DNA of 64,000 bases, taken from positions 5,460,001 to 5,524,000 of the forward strand of contig NC_064229.1 of the NCBI RefSeq assembly GCF_023101765.2. Direction: 5' to 3'. The translations under genes were made by a program, and so were the position numbers. The notes under the pieces are model-generated. The model was not told the DNA's origin and made no database searches. It was given only the letters and a program-made list of their open reading frames with translations. How positions within the stretch are numbered: the stretch's first letter is position 1; each line of letters starts with the position of its first letter. Positions 35,428 to 45,665 of this stretch are shown here, one piece after another. The DNA is from Spodoptera frugiperda (Eukaryota > Arthropoda > Insecta > Lepidoptera > Noctuidae).

Positions 35428-35527
35428 ATTCCTTCTCTGTTACATTTATGCAATAAATAAATCCCGTCTTTAAAATCTACTTTATCACGATCATTACGAT
35501 TAACGAACCAAACTTTCTCCTTTCAAG

Positions 35528-35778
35528 GAAGACGACGATGACGGCCACCTACTCATCAGTATGGAGGTGAAGAAGCATGACAAGCCTGGCAGCCTGTCCC
35601 CCGTGAAGCTATCCGTGAAGAGAGACAGTGGGGACGAAGGCAAGTCCTCGAGGTCCAGCAGTAAGAGTGAGAAGGAGTTAAGGCTACCACCAGAAAAGTC
35701 ACCGAGTGAGGATGCCGCGTTAAGACGGGAGAGGAGACTCTCTAAAGCTAGTGATAGCTCGAAAGAGACTTTAGAAAG
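35528..35778 (+). CDS. Internal coding exon of an unidentified Ser/Lys/Glu-rich protein (exon A)
   Basis: This exon lies between an acceptor (pyrimidine-rich tract ending TTTCAAG at 35,521-35,527) and a strong donor (AAAG/GTGAGT at 35,775-35,784). Read in phase 0 it is open throughout, about 83 codons plus two bases. It begins EDDDDGHLLISMEVKK, so the Met at 35,561 is probably internal rather than the start. The product is hydrophilic and looks disordered. It has an acidic opening, runs of Ser with Lys/Arg around residues 30-50 (GKSSRSSSKSEKE), a Pro-containing stretch, and a basic RRERRLSK patch, with many possible phosphosites. Base composition is far more GC-rich than the flanks. It ends in phase 2 and joins the exon at 39,795 without a frame break. 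Visible: splice sites and an open frame. Inferred: membership in one gene. I do not recognise the family. A complete RepK retroposon ends about 100 bases upstream. Confidence 0.8.
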
Positions 35779-36216
35779 GTGAGTTGGAAGGAAAGAACGT
35801 TTGTGATTGATAAGGAAAACTTTTGCTATTTGATCCAATACGTAGTTTATAGTTTACCTTTTGTTTTACCTGTGTATTGCCAATACACAGTATCCTTGTG
35901 TAATTTTAGTTTGATGACTCTCTTTACTTAAATGCAACTCTGAATCCTAATAAAAAGACAATCGAGTTAATTCTAACATACCTTCATAATATATTAAAGG
36001 AAATATGCATCGAGAAAATTTAATCAAAAGTTCATATTCCATTTCGCTTACTATGCATTCGTAATAAAAATAAGTCAATAATAAACCTAAGAAGTAGGAA
36101 ATTGCTTCACATATATTCTAACTTTATCGCATCGTATCTTTGTGATTGTTCCATATTTTGAATCAAATATGCAAGCACCAAACGCAAAGTAAAATGAGTA
36201 ACGGCTTCATAAGCTC

Positions 36217-36411
36217 ACTAACTTCTGCCAGCGACTTCACTCGCGTAGAATTTAAGAGATTTCTCTAAAGAATATCAGGATAAAAGATAGGCTATCTTAC
36301 TTCCTGATAAGTAAACTATCCAATGGTGAAAGAATTTTTCAAAATGGTCCAGTAGTGTAATCCTATTCAATGCGAACGAACAACAATGAAACCTTTGCCC
36401 TTTATAAAATT
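36217..36411 (-). repeat. RepC-like copy in the intron
   Basis: ACTAACTTCTGCCAGCGACT and TCACTCGCGTAGAATTTAAG open the copy, TCAAAATGGTCCAGTAGTGT follows, and it fades by CTTTGCCCTTTATAAAAT. Confidence 0.6.
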
Positions 36412-36780
36412 TGTTAAAATAAAACGAAAAGCATTCTGCTATACTTGCAAGACAGGAGTGTCAGATCATGTTTAGTAAAACGGTATCTCCTTTGAAATAT
36501 GCATCGATGCTTCTCCGCGCATCCTCAAAGCGTCTACCAAGAATATTTCAACTATAACCTAGATTTTAAAATTGGACTCAAAAGAACCAAGATGTCGGCC
36601 AAACAGTATAAAGTTCTCGTTCATTATGGCTGAAACATTTCCAAAGTGCATATCGTGTTACAGTTATGAAAAGTTTTAAGTGTTCCATTCAGCTTGATTT
36701 TATTGATGTTATACTGTGAAGTTTTGATAATTTACTGCTGAATGGAATTATTGTAATTTAGGAAAGATTTGTGATTTTGA

Positions 36781-37072
36781 ATTACAGTGCCGCCTATCAC
36801 ATCAACAGCTTATTAATGTCAACTGCCGACCAAACCCTCTTCTCACACGGAGAAGGTTTGAGCATTAATCACCACGCTTGCTCAATGCAGATTGGCGATT
36901 TCAAACTTATAATTAGTTCAGGTTTCCTCACGATATTTTCCTTCACCGTTTGTCAGTGGTGTCTAAATAATATTAGAAAGTAGTAAAGTCACATTGGTAC
37001 TTGCCGTTGGTAGATTTCGAACCCGCACTCTCATGCATGAAAAGTCTTAAACCTCTGGGCCACCACGACTTT
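36781..37072 (-). mobile_element. RepG copy with tRNA-like head
   Basis: The left end has CGCCTATCACATCAACAGCT and ACCCTCTTCTCACACGGAGA, then TTTCCTCACGATATTTTCCT. The right end, GGTAGATTTCGAACCCGCAC, looks like a B-box in antisense followed by an A-box-like CTCTGGGCCACCACGAC. That suggests the family is a long tRNA-headed SINE rather than a bare LINE end. Confidence 0.6.
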
Positions 37073-37805
37073 ACGCTACTTTACCCAAATGATAAACAAA
37101 AATTTTATCGTTGATAAAATGTTCACTGGTTGTCAATTTTTAAATTGAGTTATAATCAAATTGAGTAAAAGGTAGCCGATTGACTTAATATAAATAAAAC
37201 GAAAATATACACCTACAGTAGGTAATTGACAAATCTCAATATACACGCTCTTTAACAAGCGATAAGCCCCGATAACGTCAATATAAACACAATACCTATA
37301 AAAAGGGGTCAAAAAGCCTTAATTGAGAGGTATCGTAATCCATCATGGCTGCCAGATGATCGATGACTTAGGTACTTAGTAGGTCCCTTAATAACGGCAT
37401 GTTTCGTGACCAGAAATATTCGTAAACACGCAATCAGTTCGGTTAGATCTCGATGCCAAGTTTTAGTGCCAGTTTAACTTTATGATTTATTAGTTAACTA
37501 CGGTAAGGATTTACTACTGTTCTCTGTTCAAAACAATGCGTTGAAAGTCACATACAATGGTTATAATTTATAGTCTGTATGGTTGTGGTTTCGGTTTCTT
37601 GGTGACATAAGACACAGATGGCATATGAGCACACATATATTATTATAACAAGTCTACCAATCAGTTTCTAATGAAGAAATTAGGTATTGTTGTTTCATCT
37701 TTTTTTTTCATGTGATTTAACCTAACTCCACAATAGGGTTTTTTTCTTGTTTCATCAGTGCGTTTATAAATATACAAATTCATATTATGCGCAAACCCAT
37801 TGCGT

Positions 37806-38245
37806 TTCCGACCTTTTAATTAGGATTGGGCCTCCGATAACGTCACTTACACAGTGAAACAACGATTGCGTTATGCAAGCATTGTATCACGCGTATTTTC
37901 TGCAATGCCATGATAGGGCGAGGTCACAACACAGCGTCGCGTCGTAAAAATCTACGACGCCGCACAACACATCGTGAAAATTTTCGATGCGCTGACGCAA
38001 CGTACAAATCTACAATGCGACGTCGCACTACCTGTTAGTTGGTTTTTTCCTAAGAGTTCCTAAAAGTAGGACCCGTATAGTGCGGTTCATGTCTCACTAC
38101 TAACGAAACTGACGGTTAGTGTCTGGTCGTTGTCGTTGCATCATCGCATTGTATTGCTGTGCGACGACGTTTCTGCGATACGACGCTGCGACGCAGTGTT
38201 ATGACCTCGCCCTTAGTACTCAGTTCAAACCGACCTATTCATGAA
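37806..38245 (-). mobile_element. RepK fragment split by an inverted-repeat element
   Basis: GGGCCTCCGATAACGTCACT on the left and CAGTTCAAACCGACCTATTC on the right are adjacent parts of RepK (compare 4,180-4,270). They are separated by the element at 37,916-38,212. Confidence 0.6.
37916..38212. mobile_element. 297-bp MITE-like element with 25-bp terminal inverted repeats
   Basis: The ends read GGGCGAGGTCACAACACAGC.. and the complement of GGGCGAGGTCATAACACTGC.., which match at 23 of 25 positions. The interior is rich in CGACG/CGTCG (TCGCGTCGTAAAAATCTACG, GTGCGACGACGTTTCTGCG). No ORF. No clear target-site duplication is visible, so the superfamily is open. Confidence 0.85.
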
Positions 38246-39794
38246 ATAAGAGGTTCTAGTGTAATGTTTATAGATAGTGTAATGATACTTTAGAGGGTTT
38301 ACTCGTTTAGTGGACTGTAATGGATGTCATCAAACATAAATGAAGACTTTAGTGCTAAGAATGAAGCTATCCCTTCATCAACGAACTAGACTAACGACGG
38401 TCTTTACTCTTGTAGGCATGTTATGACTCGCTCTGGTACGTGTAGTAAACCTTAAAAATACCTCATCTTATCAGCTCCCTAGAGACGTTCGTAAACGGCC
38501 CTGGTCATCATATAGTGGGTTATTTTTAACAGTGGTACTTAAATGTGCGTGTTTGTCGCAAGTGTGTAGATACCTAATACATGTTTTATGTACTTATATT
38601 TCGGACTTATAGTACATGCAACTGTAGTTTATTAAGTCGTAATAAGATGTGAGCAATGTATGGCTTATCCAAATAAAATTGATCGACTGCCACACTCCGA
38701 AACATTTACTTAAACTATTCCTTAGCAATAATTTGGACCGAAAACAATTGCTAAGGACTTAAGTAATTATAAAATGACTCTGAGTACGGCGGTAAGAATT
38801 TGATATTTAAGAACAGTTAAACATTCTCAATTTAAAATTTGTCAGCAATAAATATTGGCACACAACGTAAGCTCAAAATATTTTTGGAAAAATGGCCTAC
38901 TAAAAATATTTCTCCAATGCACACTGAATCGTAAATTGCAGAACAAAAACTGCGCGCAATTTGTTTGCGAGCTGAAAGTGATCGCTCGCCGATTTGTCAG
39001 CGGCGACAAACACATACGGACATACGGGGAAATATTGCATGCTGAGCGTTGCTCATTGTCACAGCTGTTTACATATTCAAAAGGGAAAAATCGATAAGTT
39101 ACAGCACAAACTCAAGGACACGGCGTCCACAAATAAAGTTCTCCAAGTATTCTTCCGCAGTGTTTGTTTAATATACGGTGGTATGTTACCTTTATTGTAA
39201 CACGTTAATACCATAGTGAATGTTTTGAAGTTGAACATTTTGTATGCATCATAATATGACGAGTACCTTAATTCTTTATTAACACAACTATTGGTAGCAA
39301 CAAAGCTTTGCTTAGGTATTTTTGTTGTTGTTTATAGGATCAGCAACTACGTGATCAATTTCAAGAATTCTTTCGCTATTGGAAATCTGGCTTTATCTCA
39401 ATATTTTCATTGAATTGTAAGAGAAATCTTTTAATGTCAAACCGCAGAACTCTACTTAGTACTACGTAATGTCCGGATGCACCTCTGCCTACCCCTTTAG
39501 GGATAAAAGGCTTGATGTTGCACAAAAGGTAACTCACTATACATATAACACGTGACACACGTGCACCAACATAAGAAAGTAATCAAATAAACATTAAAAT
39601 GCCGTTACCACCCGATTCCCAAAGCCACTAAACGTACAGGCACCTCAGATCAACCTACCCTTTTCTCTGAAATATGTTTTAACTTTATTGTTTTGGCATA
39701 AGGTCGAAAATTCAATGACAAAAACTTGTATAGCTTGACATGCGAGTGTACCTATATTATAGAATATCTGTTCATCCGTTAATTTTGTTCCCAG

Positions 39795-40009
39795 ACAAGA
39801 TTCCAAGTCCACATCACTGTCCAGTCCAAAGGTCTCCCGTAAATACTTCACGAACTGGCGCCAGGCATGTGACAAGACGAAGGATAAGACCAAGGAGCTG
39901 CTGAAACGCTGGAGGACACTGCCCGAGTCTGAGGGAGCTGAGTCACCGATGCAGGCCGCAGGGAACAGCGAGGACGATAAGCATCGAGGGTGGAGTGTCC
40001 ACGTCTGGA
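39795..40009 (+). CDS. Internal coding exon of the same unidentified gene (exon B)
   Basis: The acceptor is TTTTGTTCCCAG (ending 39,794) and the donor is CTGGA/GTGAGT at 40,010. The exon starts with the last base of a codon begun in exon A (AG+A, Arg), then reads 71 whole codons, and ends with one base of the next codon, so it is phase 2 in and phase 1 out. The peptide starts QDSKSTSLSSPKVSRKYF and continues with TNWRQACDKTKDKTKELL, a Lys-rich amphipathic stretch likely to be helical. Next come KRWRTLPESEG, an acidic linker, and a C-terminal HRGWSVHVW. The spaced Trp residues and codon-like base use argue strongly for a conserved protein segment rather than chance. I do not recognise the family, and no domain name is claimed. 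No convincing next exon is visible in the remaining 24 kb, so the following intron is long or exits the window. Confidence 0.85.
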
Positions 40010-40032
40010 GTGAGTACTACTATTACTTTTTT

Positions 40033-40215
40033 TTTAACACTCTATGATTTTCTCCTATGTCGTGGGTGTGTTTACAAACATACAAGTTCAAATACACATG
40101 ACACCTAGACCCGAAACAACAATTTGTGGATCACACAAAGAGTTGCTCGGTGCGGAAATAGAACCCCCTACACGCTGCAGCCGGTTACCCAGCCATCGCG
40201 ACAACCGTGCAGTCA
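40033..40215 (-). mobile_element. SINE-A copy just downstream of exon B
   Basis: The T-run at the left is followed by GATTTTCTCCTATGTCGTGG, ACCTAGACCCGAAACAACAA, GATCACACAAAGAGTTGCTC and CAGCCGGTTACCCAGCCATC, ending CCGTGCAGTC. It lies about 20 bases beyond the donor site of exon B. Confidence 0.85.
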
Positions 40216-41369
40216 AAGTTTATATTTTATATTGTTTTTGCAGTAGCATCATTTTGGATTAGGATGCTTCTTAATTTAATTTCATTGCCTGATTCACGAA
40301 ACAGTAGTTTCAGTAAGTACTTTCCTACACTCCAAATTGTTTTCTCACATTTGTTATATTAAGTACTTGGGAATAATAACATTACCTACTGGTGAAAAGG
40401 GCTTATTTTGTACGCGAACATTTTCTTAGTATGTAATATGTTAATCATATCCAAGAGTTCAAAGACAATCTAAGCCTAAAGGTGGTTTTCCACCAGAGAC
40501 GTAGCTATGCTGCGAATATGTAATAGCTAAGCTGTGAAACTATGTACCGTTGCCACTGATACTAAGCTGTGTGAGGAAGACGCGCAGCTTGAGAATGCAA
40601 TGTATCTATAGTAGGGAAGAATGCTTCTTTGGAAGGATTCTTCCATAGCACGCATCTTTTCATGTAAAAAACATAGCTGTTTGGTGGACGCCAAACGCAT
40701 CCACAACAACGTAGCATAGCACATCTATGGTGGAAAAGCACATTAAAAGGTCTAACCAATTAATGTTTGACGTATATTGTTGTACCAAAAAGATTTACAC
40801 ATATTCAACATGGTTCCAGCATACTCATAATTTATGTAGACATAACATATAGTACCTATGTACGGTTTTTACGTTAGCCAGAATGTCCCTTATAATAACT
40901 ACATGTTATATTATAATGATTTTTAAAAAATAATGTCTACATAAATAACAATACAGCATATTTTCGTATTTTCTACACCAAAGCCAGACAAATATGTCCT
41001 TAAAAATAACAAGGGATAATCCTCGCATATCGAAAACAGGCACAATTTACGGAGGCACTTGACTTTCACAATCTATTCCAAAAGAAATATTTACATTGAA
41101 TATCCCTATTTACTGGAAAATATATAACACTCAATGTGCCTTAAATAATGTATGCAAACCCTTTCATATTGGCATCAGACCTTCATTATTCCCTCGTAAA
41201 AGAAAACTACAAGATCCGGGCCATATTTTTTATGGTAACGTCCATATTATGAAGACGGCACTCCAAACTTATAGGAACCTCTTCACTACTTAAAGAAGAG
41301 TTAGTTTTCCACGGGTCGGTTGTCATAGTGGTCATTTGTAGACAGCAAGTCATTGATTGGCTGCAGGGT
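40216..41369. other. Gene-free stretch after exon B
   Basis: Probably intron of the two-exon gene. Overlapping minus-strand ORFs at 40,527-40,759 have no recognised motif. Confidence 0.45.
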
Positions 41370-41492
41370 ACCGGGACTCCGGTTTGAAGCAGGAGTAGGA
41401 ACGAGGTGATTTTTGTGATTTTTGATGACGCGAGATCAAGCGATCTCGCGTCATCCAAGACAACAGAAGTCATTTGATGATTCCATCCCCCC
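41370..41492 (+). mobile_element. R1t fragment containing a perfect hairpin
   Basis: ACTCCGGTTTGAAGCAGGAG and TAGGAACGAGGTGATTTTTG match the R1 3' UTR, and ACAGAAGTCATTTGATGATT matches its end. The expected middle (AGTCTGACACTCCCTCTCGC in the intact copy) is replaced by the hairpin at 41,424-41,455. Confidence 0.65.
41424..41455. repeat. Perfect 14-bp hairpin with 4-base loop
   Basis: GATGACGCGAGATC, loop AAGC, GATCTCGCGTCATC. Pairing is exact. Confidence 0.95.
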
Positions 41493-43336
41493 TAAATTCA
41501 TGAAGAACCGAGAAGTTATCACCTCTTTTTCAAAGCTGATTCTTTGTCTACGAATCTCTGATCAATGTTCGAATCATGTTTCGTCCGTGAAATTGTATTA
41601 TTATGACCTCTGTAACAAACTACCGTGAAACAACTAGCCCCAGTCTCTCTTAATAGGGAAGAGCTTCATATTGTCCCGAGTAAAATGCAGAAACAATTTA
41701 CGTAGGTCATTTTAGTTGAACAAAACCTTAACCACAGAACGAATTTTCGCAACAAAATTTCTAGAATATTTCTCTTTATTACTTTAGTAATTCCTGTTAT
41801 AAAGGACAAAACGTGTTTTCCGAGCGCACACCAAAATATACCACAATTTAATAGGAAGTAAGTTTTAAACGAAAGTGGGTAACATTGTTAACATTAGTTT
41901 TAACTTTGGTCCGGGATATTGTTACGGAATTTTAACTAATGCAATGAACCGATCTGAATTTGAAAATTCTCTTAAAATTACCTCAGTTTCATCGTCGTAC
42001 TCTCTTACCATAGATTCTACGCTTATTGCTTCTAAATTGATAAATTACAACTTATTTAAACCACCCTTAGTAAACTCCATCTAATATTTACACAAATAAA
42101 TCTATGATAATCTAGTGCTGAACTCAGCATATTCTTCAAAACGCTGACACGTTCAATATGTATGAGAAATATGAAAGACACTATATTATGGACATGGACA
42201 ATAGATATTCTGCTCAGGCTACGAATCTATACAATATTCTAGATGAAACATATTTCAGACCTTGCCTTAGTCTACCTATGCCTTAGGGAAGACAGGAGAT
42301 GACGTAGGTATTTGTGGTTTGTCGAGACAATGCAACGAGCATCGAAATCCATTTAGTGGTTGAATCTAAGATTAGTTCGCTGCGGCATCGACGTGCCAAT
42401 AGCCAGCTGTGTGTGAATTGTGGATATCTAGATGTGTGGCATGCTGAAACTAATTTATTATTATACATTACTATCTTTTACACCTACTATATTTGCAAAG
42501 AAAAAGTAATGATCGACCTATGCAGAAAAACCTTTAAAAAATACATCAGTACCTTCTATATAGGTAAACCTCTTATGACTTAATTTAAACCATATTTGTT
42601 GTCATTTTGGCTGAAAATATTGTTAGGTATTATGTTTGTTTTTTTTTTAATTTTCAGCTTTCGTTGAAATATTTAGTTGTCTTATGCTTTTGAGGACTAG
42701 TGATTCTTGTAGTTTTATTTAAATCATAATATGAGTTATCTCCATACTGTATAACATTTACAACAAATATTTAAAGAAATACGAGAAAAAGTAATAACAT
42801 GATATCTACACAAAAAACACGACACATCAAATCTTCGTTCAATCTTAACGTGCAAGTAAGGACAAACAAACACACTATCTCATTAATAAATAATGCGTCC
42901 AATTTACCGGCTATACGCTTTATTCCATTGTATGCCAAAAACACCTCTTGTTTCACAAAATAAGGAATAAAAAGACTAAAATCTTCACGTATTTTGAATT
43001 TTTCACGTAAAATAAAAAGTGTCTGGAAATCATATATCTTTTTGTTGAAGATGAGAAACGTGGAATGTATGAATTTGCATGGCTTATAAGGCTTGCGTAG
43101 GAGGCAAACGTTTGGTAACAAAACAGGTATGAAACTATCTAGTTTGGCTTGACATTTGTAAATGGAAATCTATAAACTATTTATGGCAAGCGTTCCAAAA
43201 AATTGGTTACAATTGTAAAAATCGAGAATCTTTTCTATTTAAAAAATAAAACATTGCTCCCACACTAGAACATTACATTACCTGACATAATTATGCATGC
43301 ACGAATGTGTGTGTGTGTTTGTTTCACATTATATTA
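41493..43336. other. Gene-free AT-rich stretch
   Basis: ORFs of 60-116 codons here are Asn/Ile/Phe/Lys-rich with no motif or splice context. A GT-rich run precedes the RepK copy at about 43,308. Confidence 0.5.
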
Positions 43337-43556
43337 TGGTTTTTTATGGTGTAAGCCGGTAAACATGCAGACGGGCATCCGTCTGCATGGTCATCAGGTC
43401 ATCCTGATGACACCCGATAGTCCATAAACGTTACAAGTGCGTTGTCAGCCTTTTGGGGTAAGGAATTTAAGGGTTGTTGGGGAATCAGGCATTGGAAAGG
43501 GGGGTAATTGGGCCACTGGTGATCTCACTTATACAACGAAATACAATGGCAAGTTT
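43337..43556 (-). mobile_element. RepK copy carrying two back-to-back hairpins
   Basis: A T-run, TGTAAGCCGGTAAACATGCA, then the hairpins, then TTGTCAGCCTTTTGGGGTAA, AAGGGTTGTTGGGGAATCAG and GGGGGGTAATTGGGCCACTG. Apart from the hairpin block the order matches the 3,996 copy. Confidence 0.75.
43364..43411. repeat. Two adjacent perfect hairpins with 4-base loops
   Basis: CATGCAGACGG-GCAT-CCGTCTGCATG (43,364-43,389) is followed immediately by GTCATCAGG-TCAT-CCTGATGAC (43,390-43,411). Both left arms derive from RepK sequence (GCAGACGG and CATCAGG or its complement). Confidence 0.95.
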
Positions 43557-44152
43557 TTTGTACATACAGAATCTATAATGAGGCTGGACAATCATATCTA
43601 GAGGCTTTCTATTTCTTTGGCCACACATGTAAAGCCACGTGTAATAGCTCTAGTACTAAAACAAATAAAACGTGCCCTTTGATCGTGAACTTGGAAGATT
43701 CTTTGTCTCACGTTCTGGATTACTAAACAAAGCAAATATATGATAACGTATTTTCATTTCTTTATGTTTTCTACTACATATTATACTGTATATATGTACT
43801 TTATTTTCTGTGTTTCAAACAATTTATATACGGTTTTCTTGTAGTATTAGGTACATTGTTTTATGATCCCTTGAGGATTGCGAAAACACGAATCTTACGA
43901 GCATACGAAAAAAAAACGGTAAAAATAATATAGCAGGCAAGTGTTTCTATTTGTCTGTAAACGATTTCTTTTGTTTCAGTTAGTGCTTGTTTTGTTTGTG
44001 TTTATTTATGTTATATACGAAATTGTAAGTTGATTATTTTACTGAGAAAAACATAAGATCGTTTTTTAGTCCCCAAAGGAGTGGGTACAGGAGTAAATAA
44101 TATGTAACACCAATTTTCAGAAAACAGAGTTCCAGCCGATTTTATTTATAAA

Positions 44153-44330
44153 ATACTAGCTTCTGCCAGCGATTTCGCCCGCGTTTCCGTAGGATAAAAA
44201 GTATCCTAATCACTCAAGTCAGCTCTTATCATATCTGTATACCAAGTTTCATCAAAATCCGTTCAGTAGTTACAGCGTGATTGACGGACAAACATCCAAA
44301 CAAACAAACTTTCATATTAATAATATTAAG
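44153..44330 (-). repeat. RepC copy, full span and well conserved
   Basis: ATACTAGCTTCTGCCAGCGA, TTTCGCCCGCGTTTCCGTAG, TTTCATCAAAATCCGTTCAG and AACTTTCATATTAATAATAT span the family. 'Atcaaaatccgttcagtag' is typical of RTE-like LINE 3' ends and their SINEs. Confidence 0.8.
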
Positions 44331-44411
44331 GTGATTCCTTAAATCGTACCCTCTCAAATCATGATCTTCATAAATATCAATTTATAACCATTAAAGAAGA
44401 CGCAATACAGT

Positions 44412-44612
44412 AACATTGCCGCACTTGTAGCGCTTCTGGTGTTTCGAATGCACATGTGCGGCGGCGATTGCTTACCATCAGGGGCCTTAGTCTGCTTACA
44501 TAGCTCCGTCCCTCTTGCATTGCTCAGTGATCGACCATTCTGACACAATTGTAATAGGAGACTAAGGCCCCAGGTGATCCGTCTGCTCATTTACCGGCTT
44601 ATACCATAAAAA
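44412..44612 (+). mobile_element. RepK 3' end split by an 89-bp element
   Basis: GCCGCACTTGTAGCGCTTCT and CGATTGCTTACCATCAG lie left of the insert. CAGGTGATCCGTCTGCTCAT and TACCGGCTTATACCATAAAA lie right of it. Removing the insert restores normal RepK order. Confidence 0.8.
44482..44570. mobile_element. 89-bp MITE with 12-bp inverted ends and CAG duplication
   Basis: It begins GGGCCTTAGTCT and ends AGACTAAGGCCC, an exact inverted match. It is flanked by CAG at 44,479-44,481 and 44,571-44,573, where unoccupied RepK copies have a single CAG. Three-base duplications and GGGCC.. ends are compatible with PIF/Harbinger-type elements, but this is inference. Non-coding. Confidence 0.9.
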
Positions 44613-45665
44613 ATCCACACCCATAACCAATACTCCACTTACCTCTGCCTACCCTTTTACAAAACACCATAAAGATACCAATAAACACCGCTAATTAATT
44701 AACAATCATGCCTATATATACATCGCACGCCACATTTCACCCAAATCTCCTTTGACAAAAGCATTATATTATCAAAACGTACCCATGACACGCACTGCGC
44801 GCAAAATATGAAATCATACGATACTTGCCAACATTGTTTCGGCATTCATTTGCATTTATAACACTGATTAGCATATTTCAGCGGCAGTCGTCACTGAAAT
44901 CTGTTCACTGAAATCATAGCAACAAGATATGTTTAATGGAATGTGTTATTTATTACGAGGGTGATTGTGTTCATTCTTGTGCTATAGTTTTTTTTTTTGG
45001 ATCTGCCAGGTACTTCGGATCCACGAATAAACGAACGTATCTAAAAGTCGAACGAAATATAAACTGTCCACAGTTTAAAAACACTCGTTTAGTAATACAT
45101 TTTTTTATACTCAATAGGCTGGCGTTATGCCCCCATCTGTTTAATAAGCGACAATTGGTAAGTTGATGATTATGATGAAACAACTTAAACGTTATTACAT
45201 GAATACAGACAGTTAAGTGGTACACCGTTTCAATTTAGTTTTAACACTAACTACTTCAGCGAGGTTTTACTTACTCTGTTCTCGGTTCCTAATCATCGTT
45301 TGCAGCATTATGTTTTATATTACGATATGCCTTTTTCGATGAACAGACTATCAGACACAAAAATAATTATTCAATTCGAACCGATTTAGAGAGAGAGATT
45401 AGCATATTCAAAAGAACAAACTCGTTAGCTTTAAACATATTTTAGAGTTTATATAGTGTAGATTACAAAATATGTTTTATAAATTAAAAAATACAACTAT
45501 ATTGGTAACTATTCTACTGCATATCAAGCCATTCTTCCATTGGACAGACACCGCATTAAATGGATAGCCAGCCTTCTATTTCATCGCAGTGTTGGCGTGA
45601 TAAATACCTCGACACGGGACGCCTCTCCATCTACCCAACGCGGCAATTTTGAATTTGATACCCCT
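44613..45665. other. Gene-free stretch left of the R1 insertion
   Basis: Contains the left 14-bp target duplication at its end; otherwise no recognised element. Confidence 0.5.

Larger units (their letters stand above)
35779..39794 (+). other. Inferred intron between exons A and B (about 4.0 kb)
   Basis: It is bounded by GTGAGT and CCCAG, and its phase (2) agrees on both sides. Inside are a RepC copy, a RepG copy with a tRNA-like end, and a RepK fragment holding a 297-bp inverted-repeat element. The rest (35,785-36,216, 36,412-36,780, 37,073-37,805 and 38,246-39,794) is AT-rich with no coding signal I can support. The intron is inferred from splice signals only. Confidence 0.65.

Noticed and set aside
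35500..35838. 112-codon minus-strand ORF over exon A
   Set aside because: Antisense to the plus-strand exon, which has proper splice sites; Ser/Leu-rich because it mirrors the Ser/Lys/Glu codons.
42771..43121. 116-codon minus-strand ORF
   Set aside because: Phe/Leu/Lys-rich chance frame with no motif and no codon bias.
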